A DNA stretch of 10,277 nt from assembly GCF_900549175.1 (NCBI RefSeq), contig NZ_URNN01000127.1, positions 1 to 10,277 on the forward strand, read 5' to 3'. The notes beneath the pieces were generated by a model. It had not been told where the DNA came from and did no database searches. It saw only the letters and a program-made list of their open reading frames with translations. Numbering within the stretch: position 1 is the stretch's first letter; each line of letters starts with the position of its first letter. Both the position numbers and the translations under genes were made by a program. The stretch is from an uncultured Prevotella sp. Lineage in GTDB: Bacteria; Bacteroidota; Bacteroidia; Bacteroidales; Bacteroidaceae. Shown one piece after another: positions 6,181-10,277 of the stretch.

Positions 6181-7305
6181 ATGAAAAAACTAAGATACAA
6201 GGTAGGTGTATTATATTCGGCTTGCGGCAGAAGAATGGTTGCAGCCATGGCCCTTTTATGTCTGTCGGCTGCTTGCCTGTCCGTTAGTGCGGAAACTATA
6301 TCCGGACAGCCGGCCGCCGACAGCAGGTGTGTGGTTGGTGAATATCACAACACTGTCACTGCCGATGCACGGGCCAGACGCGCCCGTAGGGGCATTATTA
6401 TCGTCGGGTCGGGCAAGAACGTGCGTGCAATGGAGCCTTATGGCGGCAGTAGGGAGAAGGCCGCCGGCTATGCCTCCACGGTCAACAAATACCGGTCGCA
6501 GTTTGGCTGCGGCATCAACATCTACTGTATGCCCATACCCAACGCCGTGGAATATTATTGTCCCGATGCAGCCCGCGGATGGACGGGCGACGGGCGTGCA
6601 GCCATCAACGGCATCTTTGCCAACCTTTCCGATTCAGTCAAGGCCGTCGACGTGTACACCACTCTCGGCAATCATGCTTCCGAACCGATATATTCGCGTA
6701 CCGACCACCATTGGGCGCCGCTCGGTGCTTATTATGCTGCGGAGCAGTTTGCCGCTGTGGCCGGTGTGCCGTTCAAGCCGTTGGAGGAGTACGATGAGCA
6801 CCGTATTCATGATTATGTGGGAACGATGTACCGTTTCTCGCGTGACATCGCCGTGAAGAGAGCTCCTGAAGATTTTGTCTATTACGTACCGCGTGATGTC
6901 GAGTATACCACCACTTACATAAACTACACCCTCGACCGTACCCGTACCGTTGTCACCTCCGAGGCGGAGCCGTGTGAAGGCGATTTCTTCCGCAGTTACA
7001 GTGACGGCAGCAGCGGGGCGTATTGCACCTTCATGGGTGGCGACACCAAGACCGTAGCCGTGCGCACATCGACGAAAAACGGCCGGCGTCTCATGATTCT
7101 GAAAGACAGTTATGGCAATGCCTTGCCCGGCTACCTGTTCGGCTCGTTCGAGGAGATACATGTGGTCGACTGCCGGTATTTCACCAAAAACATTGTCCGG
7201 TATGTCGCTGACAACGGCATTACCGACATTCTTTTTGCCAACAATCTCATTCACGCCTCTATGGAAAAGACCTGCACGTCTTACGAGAACTATCTTGTGC
7301 AGTAG
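6181..7305 (+). CDS. DHHW family protein, short secreted form (AlgJ/AlgX-like)
   Basis: A 374-residue exported protein of the DHHW family, whose SGNH-like fold is shared with AlgJ/AlgX; such proteins are thought to acylate extracellular glycans delivered with an MBOAT partner. The signature RTDHHWAPLGAYYAAEQF is at 173-190, with Asp175, His176 and His177, and the probable nucleophile is Ser310 in ILKDSYGNALPG (306-317). Residues 20-37 form a hydrophobic segment ending SVSA before Glu38, suggesting cleavage by signal peptidase I; an LSAAC at 28-32 makes a lipoprotein a weaker option. From residue 53 to about 360 it matches the next gene product with only small gaps. It lacks that protein's first ~120 residues, which include the membrane anchor and the ELERRELATFPE segment common in AlgJ-like proteins. 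It also has extra cysteines (50, 110, 265, 331, 364) absent from the paralog. The gene starts 39 bp after the MBOAT stop behind an AAGAAAAGAA purine stretch and is probably in its operon. An internal ATG at 6235 would lose the positively charged n-region, so 6181 is preferred. Confidence 0.85.
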   Translation: MKKLRYKVGVLYSACGRRMVAAMALLCLSAACLSVSAETISGQPAADSRCVVGEYHNTVTADARARRARRGIIIVGSGKNVRAMEPYGGSREKAAGYASTVNKYRSQFGCGINIYCMPIPNAVEYYCPDAARGWTGDGRAAINGIFANLSDSVKAVDVYTTLGNHASEPIYSRTDHHWAPLGAYYAAEQFAAVAGVPFKPLEEYDEHRIHDYVGTMYRFSRDIAVKRAPEDFVYYVPRDVEYTTTYINYTLDRTRTVVTSEAEPCEGDFFRSYSDGSSGAYCTFMGGDTKTVAVRTSTKNGRRLMILKDSYGNALPGYLFGSFEEIHVVDCRYFTKNIVRYVADNGITDILFANNLIHASMEKTCTSYENYLVQ

Positions 7306-7354
7306 GGTGCTGTCTGCAGGTTGACACACATTAATAACATACCGTCATAATATA

Positions 7355-7362
7355 TATATTTG
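7355..7362 (+). promoter_or_regulatory. -7 promoter box immediately before the second DHHW gene
   Basis: TATATTTG fits TAnnTTTG and ends 5 bases before the ATG at 7368. A start site at the usual distance would fall at about 7367-7369, on the start codon itself, giving a leaderless mRNA. It lies in a short TA run, so chance is possible, and no clear -33 element is seen. If active, this gene can be expressed apart from the two genes upstream. Confidence 0.4.
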
Positions 7363-7367
7363 CACAA

Positions 7368-8879
7368 ATGAAGCATTACGTTTATATTACGTTCATGACT
7401 GTTGTGTTCATCGCGTTTACCGTGGTGTTCGATACATTTCCGCGCAGCACGGTGTCGGAGCTTGAGCGCCGCGAGCTTGCCACCTTTCCGGAGTACAGTA
7501 TTGAGAAACTCCGCGACGGCTCCTTTACGAGTGAGATTTCGTCATGGTTCGGCGACAGCGAGCCTTACCGTGATGACCTTATGGCCTTGAGCATGTACAT
7601 AAAGAGTTATATGGGACTGGCGAAATCTGAGGATGACGTCACTTTCCATGCCTCAGCCGACGGCCCGCAGGACGCTGACGTGGCGGAAGTGGTGGATTCT
7701 ACCCTGATAAAGGAGCGGCAGAACCGTGATATAGGCGAATATGAAAATCATGTGACGGCCGATGACAACGCCAAGATAGCCAATGCCGGAATCGTAGTTG
7801 TGGGTAGCGGTGACAAGGTGAGGGCGCTGATGGCATACGGTGGTGGGGCCAAGGGCGGTGTGAAATATGCCGAGGCGGCCAACAGGTACAAGGAGCGTTT
7901 CGGCAGTGGCGTCAATGTTTATTGCATGGTAATACCCACGGCTATAGAGTATTATTGCCCCGACAAGGTGAAACGTTATACCAACAGCCAGCTGCTCACC
8001 ATACGCAACATCTTCGCCCATCTGTCCGAATCGGTCAGGGCTGTGGATATATACACCGCTCTCGGCAAGCATGCCGACGAGGACATCTATCTTCGCACCG
8101 ACCATCACTGGGCGCCGCTCGGCGCTTATTACGCCGCAGAGGAGTTCGCCCGTGTGGCCGGCGTGCCGTTCATGCCGCTCAAAAGCTACGAGCGGCGTGT
8201 GGTTCACCGTTATGTGGGCAGCATGTACGGCTATTCAAAGGACATTGCGATAAAGAATGCGCCGGAGGATTTTGTCTATTACATGCCGCGTGGCGTGGAA
8301 TACACTACCACATACATAACTTATACCATCGACAAAAACTATCGTGTTACGGGCGAGAGCCGTCCCATGCGCGGTGCGTTCTTCATGCACTACCGCGACG
8401 GCAACGGTGGGGCATACTGCACCTTCATGGGCGGCGACACCAAGATTACCCAGGTGCGCACGTCGACAAAGAACGGGCGTAGGGTGCTTATACTTAAAGA
8501 CAGTTTCGGAAACGCGCTGCCGGGATACCTTTTCGGTTCGTTCGAGGAGGTGCATGTGGTAGACTCGCGCTACTTCACCAAGAACATGGTACAGTATGTG
8601 CATGACAACAAGATAACCGACATTCTTTTTGCCAACAACATTTTCAATGCCTATTCACCGCGCATCGCCGGGGCCTACCTCCGTTTCCTCGACCAGACCG
8701 GAGGCATAGTGCCCCCTAAGGCCGACTCGACATCGGTTGTTTCGCCGGCAGACCCCCGCGGCCACCACAAGGCGGCGGATGCCGACACAGTCGGGCATGC
8801 CGGTGCAAACAAACCGGCACGCCCGGCAGAGGAATCCGGGCAGAGTGTGGAGCCGGCTGCCGAACCTGACGGAGACTAA
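7368..8879 (+). CDS. DHHW family protein, full-length membrane-anchored form (AlgJ/AlgX-like)
   Basis: A 503-residue protein, probably anchored in the inner membrane by residues 4-21 with the rest in the periplasm. After the anchor comes SELERRELATFPEYS (30-44), a segment typical of the start of AlgJ/DHHW proteins, then a region around 45-120 found only in this paralog. The catalytic core runs from about 123 to 430: RTDHHWAPLGAYYAAEEF (243-260) with Asp245, His246, His247, and LILKDSFGNALPG (374-386) with probable nucleophile Ser379. Residues about 447-503 form a low-complexity tail rich in Ala, Pro, Asp and Gly, presumably disordered; I know of no function for it. The likely role is transfer of acyl groups from the MBOAT protein to a glycan. 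The core is about 60% identical by eye to the preceding gene product, indicating tandem duplication. Its TAA overlaps the stop of the convergent DUF4112 gene by 4 bp. Met10 at 7395 is an alternative start but would cut into the anchor. Confidence 0.87.
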   Translation: MKHYVYITFMTVVFIAFTVVFDTFPRSTVSELERRELATFPEYSIEKLRDGSFTSEISSWFGDSEPYRDDLMALSMYIKSYMGLAKSEDDVTFHASADGPQDADVAEVVDSTLIKERQNRDIGEYENHVTADDNAKIANAGIVVVGSGDKVRALMAYGGGAKGGVKYAEAANRYKERFGSGVNVYCMVIPTAIEYYCPDKVKRYTNSQLLTIRNIFAHLSESVRAVDIYTALGKHADEDIYLRTDHHWAPLGAYYAAEEFARVAGVPFMPLKSYERRVVHRYVGSMYGYSKDIAIKNAPEDFVYYMPRGVEYTTTYITYTIDKNYRVTGESRPMRGAFFMHYRDGNGGAYCTFMGGDTKITQVRTSTKNGRRVLILKDSFGNALPGYLFGSFEEVHVVDSRYFTKNMVQYVHDNKITDILFANNIFNAYSPRIAGAYLRFLDQTGGIVPPKADSTSVVSPADPRGHHKAADADTVGHAGANKPARPAEESGQSVEPAAEPDGD

Positions 8880-9334
8880 AAAAGCGATACTATCCACGCT
8901 CCCAACTTCACGAGAATCACTGCCATCAGCACTATCAGTGCGACGAGTGCAATCATTACCGCAGCCGACTGCCATGCCTTGCGGTTTACTTCGTGCACGA
9001 TGCGCTGTTCGCCGTTGACAAAACCGATAATCATCTTGAGATTGCGTGAGTTTGACCGGTAGAAGAAGTCGAGCACATCGCCTACGAAGAATGGTATCAT
9101 ACCCACGAGAATGTCGCGCAGCGTGTTGTTGATGACGGCCAATGTCAGCGGTACCGACCGTGCCACCACCAGTGTGAAGTATACGAACGGTACGGTGCAC
9201 AGTGCCGAGAACACGTCTCCCACGGTCGGTACCAGTCCGATTATTCCGTCGATGTAATACTTGTCCATATACAGCGCTATCCGTTCAAGTGTCATGAACA
9301 TCGGATGGCGTTTCAGTTCTTCCCTGCTTCTCAT
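8876..9334 (-). CDS. DUF4112 family membrane protein
   Basis: A 152-residue inner-membrane protein of unknown function. The family signatures are visible: YYIDGIIGLVPTVGDVFSAL (26-45) and GMIPFFVGDVLDFFYRSNSRN (78-98), two similar glycine-rich segments each ending in Gly-Asp-Val. One hydrophobic stretch lies at about 45-70 and a strong one at 122-148, with a short polar tail. The length is normal for DUF4112. The start is well supported: a perfect AAAGGAGG (9343-9350 on this strand) lies 8 bases before the ATG, and a -7 box lies further upstream. It is convergent with the DHHW gene and the two stop codons share bases 8876-8879, leaving no room for a terminator between them. There is nothing in the neighbours that suggests a function, and it need not belong to the acylation cassette. 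Confidence 0.85.
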   Translation of the reverse strand: MRSREELKRHPMFMTLERIALYMDKYYIDGIIGLVPTVGDVFSALCTVPFVYFTLVVARSVPLTLAVINNTLRDILVGMIPFFVGDVLDFFYRSNSRNLKMIIGFVNGEQRIVHEVNRKAWQSAAVMIALVALIVLMAVILVKLGAWIVSLF

Positions 9335-9342
9335 ATGCTTTT

Positions 9343-9350
9343 CCTCCTTT
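9343..9350 (-). promoter_or_regulatory. perfect Shine-Dalgarno for the DUF4112 gene
   Basis: Read on the minus strand this is AAAGGAGG with an 8-base spacer to the ATG, an ideal match to the anti-Shine-Dalgarno. None of the other genes here has one; their starts are preceded by A-rich sequence, as is usual in Bacteroidota. It fixes the start codon of the DUF4112 gene. Confidence 0.85.
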
Positions 9351-9371
9351 GTTTACTTTTCATACCGTTCG

Positions 9372-9379
9372 CAAAGTTA
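9372..9379 (-). promoter_or_regulatory. -7 promoter box for the DUF4112 gene
   Basis: On the minus strand this reads TAACTTTG, matching TAnnTTTG. The start site would be near 9365, giving a leader of about 30 nt that contains the Shine-Dalgarno. A TTG at 9402-9404 (minus strand) with a 22-base spacer may be the -33 element. Confidence 0.6.
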
Positions 9380-9494
9380 CTGATAAAGGGCGTCATGACA
9401 GCAATGATAATAGTGAAATATATTTAAGTGAAGTTTTGTAATGGTATGCAGGTGAATTTCTTATTGGTTGATCACAGTGGTGAGATTCAGCCAT

Positions 9495-10246
9495 TTCTCC
9501 ATTGTTGATGTTGTTGTGCTGACTGATAGTGCTGATGCACAAGCGTATTGGCGAAAATTGAAGCAACGGTTGAGACAGGAGGGAAATGAAACCGTGACAA
9601 ATTGTCACGGTTTGAAAATGCGTGCTGCTGATGGAAAGATGAGATTGACCGATGTGGCTCTGATACAGAACAACTTTTCCGTATCATCCAGTCTATACCT
9701 TCTCCAAAGGCAGGGCCCTTCAAACAATGGATGGCACAGGTAGCCTCACTACGCCTTGAACAGATGCAAGACCCGGAAATGAGCATCGAACAGGACATCG
9801 CCGACTACAAGCGATTGGGGTATAGCGACCAATGGATAAACCGCATGGTAAAGAGTATAGAGGTGCTCAAGTAACTGACAGACGAATGGAATCGTTCGGG
9901 TGTGAAGGACAATATAGAATATGCTTCTCTCACAGATATTATCACTCGTGAATGGAGCGGTATGACTACCAAACAATATAAGCGGCATAAGAGATTGGAG
10001 AAAGAAAGTCTTCGTGACAATATGACCAATGTGGAGTTAGCTCTCAATATGCTGGCAGAAGCATCAACCACAGAGATTTCCAAGCAAAAGAATCCAAAAG
10101 GATTTGCGCAGAGTGCACAAGTAGCTCAGAGGGCGGAAGTGTGGCAAAGGCTGCAAGAGTACAATAGGAAAGCAAGACAGGCAAGTCTGCCATATCATTG
10201 GAGTGATGATAATGAATACATGCCCCCGATATCGTATCAATGGTAG
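9495..10246 (+). pseudogene. decayed BRO-N / phage antirepressor-like gene
   Basis: The translation resembles stand-alone Bacteroidales BRO-N proteins, related to phage antirepressors and DinD, but no single frame is intact. Frame one (from TTC at 9495) gives FSIVDV, then TDSADAQAYWRKLKQRLRQE and NETVTNCHGLKM, ending in LTDVA. A 2-base insertion of CT at 9660-9661 then breaks the frame. Read past it, the protein continues DTEQLFRIIQSIPSPKAGPF, KQWMAQVASLRLEQMQDPEM, up to a TAA at 9872-9874 where the family has Glu. It resumes LTDEWNRSG, then SLTDIITREWSGMTTKQYK and NMLAEASTTEISKQKNPKGF. A 1-base loss near 10130 shifts it again; the third frame reads GGSVAKAARVQ, a TAG at 10165-10167, then ESKTGKSAIS. 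The first ~30 residues of the family are missing. The stretch is more AT-rich than the genes to its left, suggesting acquisition by transfer. The 3' limit is uncertain; 10246 is the last stop in the second frame. Confidence 0.82.
9589..9613. repeat. perfect 12-bp inverted repeat within the antirepressor-like pseudogene
   Basis: AAACCGTGACAA (9589-9600) and its exact reverse complement (9602-9613) flank a single central A. It coincides with the codons for NETVTNCHGLK, a conserved stretch of the protein. It could be a binding site embedded in the coding sequence, an RNA hairpin, or a chance product of those codons. Confidence 0.75.
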
Positions 10247-10277
10247 GGTCATAGTCTTGTCTTTGACCGCATATAAT

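Noticed and set aside
9660..9661. Programmed frameshift in the antirepressor-like gene
   Set aside because: The CT insertion has no slippery heptamer, and further nonsense and frameshift lesions follow, so decay explains it better.
10247..10268. Small hairpin (GGTCA ... TGACC) after the pseudogene
   Set aside because: The stem is five bases plus two after a mismatch, with no T-run before the window ends; too weak to call a terminator.

Overview
The window looks like a chromosomal segment from a member of the Bacteroidota, most likely the order Bacteroidales (Prevotella/Bacteroides-like). Supporting signs: -7 boxes of the TAnnTTTG type ahead of several genes, almost no Shine-Dalgarno sequences, a lipoprotein whose mature end starts Cys-Asp-Asp, and families largely typical of this phylum (a DUF4827-like lipoprotein, a GlmM with an archaeal/Bacteroidota-type sugar loop, DHHW proteins, a BRO-type antirepressor relative). 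Genus is not resolved. There are seven intact plus-strand genes, one intact minus-strand gene and one decayed gene.

Layout. 1-341 is non-coding and holds a 22-bp tandem repeat of GTTAC/GTAAC palindromes that can fold into a long hairpin, followed by a terminator-like stem with eight T. 342-1253 encodes a sugar-phosphate nucleotidyltransferase. A long stem-loop (1291-1345) separates it from 1432-4592, a block of three genes: DHH/DHHA1 phosphoesterase (NrnA-like), DUF4827-like lipoprotein, and phosphoglucosamine mutase (GlmM). A GC-rich hairpin (4627-4664) closes that block. 4693-8879 is a cassette of an MBOAT O-acyltransferase and two tandem DHHW (AlgJ/AlgX-like) proteins, probably for acylating a glycan outside the inner membrane. 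A DUF4112 membrane protein lies convergently at 8876-9334, its stop codon overlapping that of the last DHHW gene. 9495-10246 is a BRO-N/antirepressor-like pseudogene with at least four lesions.

How the genes fit together. The nucleotidyltransferase and GlmM both feed activated-sugar metabolism; GlmM makes the glucosamine-1-phosphate needed for UDP-GlcNAc. The MBOAT protein would carry acyl groups across the inner membrane and the DHHW proteins would transfer them to a periplasmic or surface glycan, as in AlgI/AlgJ/AlgX, PatA/PatB and DltB/DltD. The two DHHW proteins are close paralogs of different architecture: the first has a signal peptide and lacks the N-terminal segment of the second, while the second has an N-terminal membrane anchor and a low-complexity C-terminal tail. 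This asymmetric pair is the most interesting protein-level feature. The 5' palindromic array, two near-leaderless starts, one perfect Shine-Dalgarno and a palindrome inside the pseudogene are the main nucleic-acid signals.
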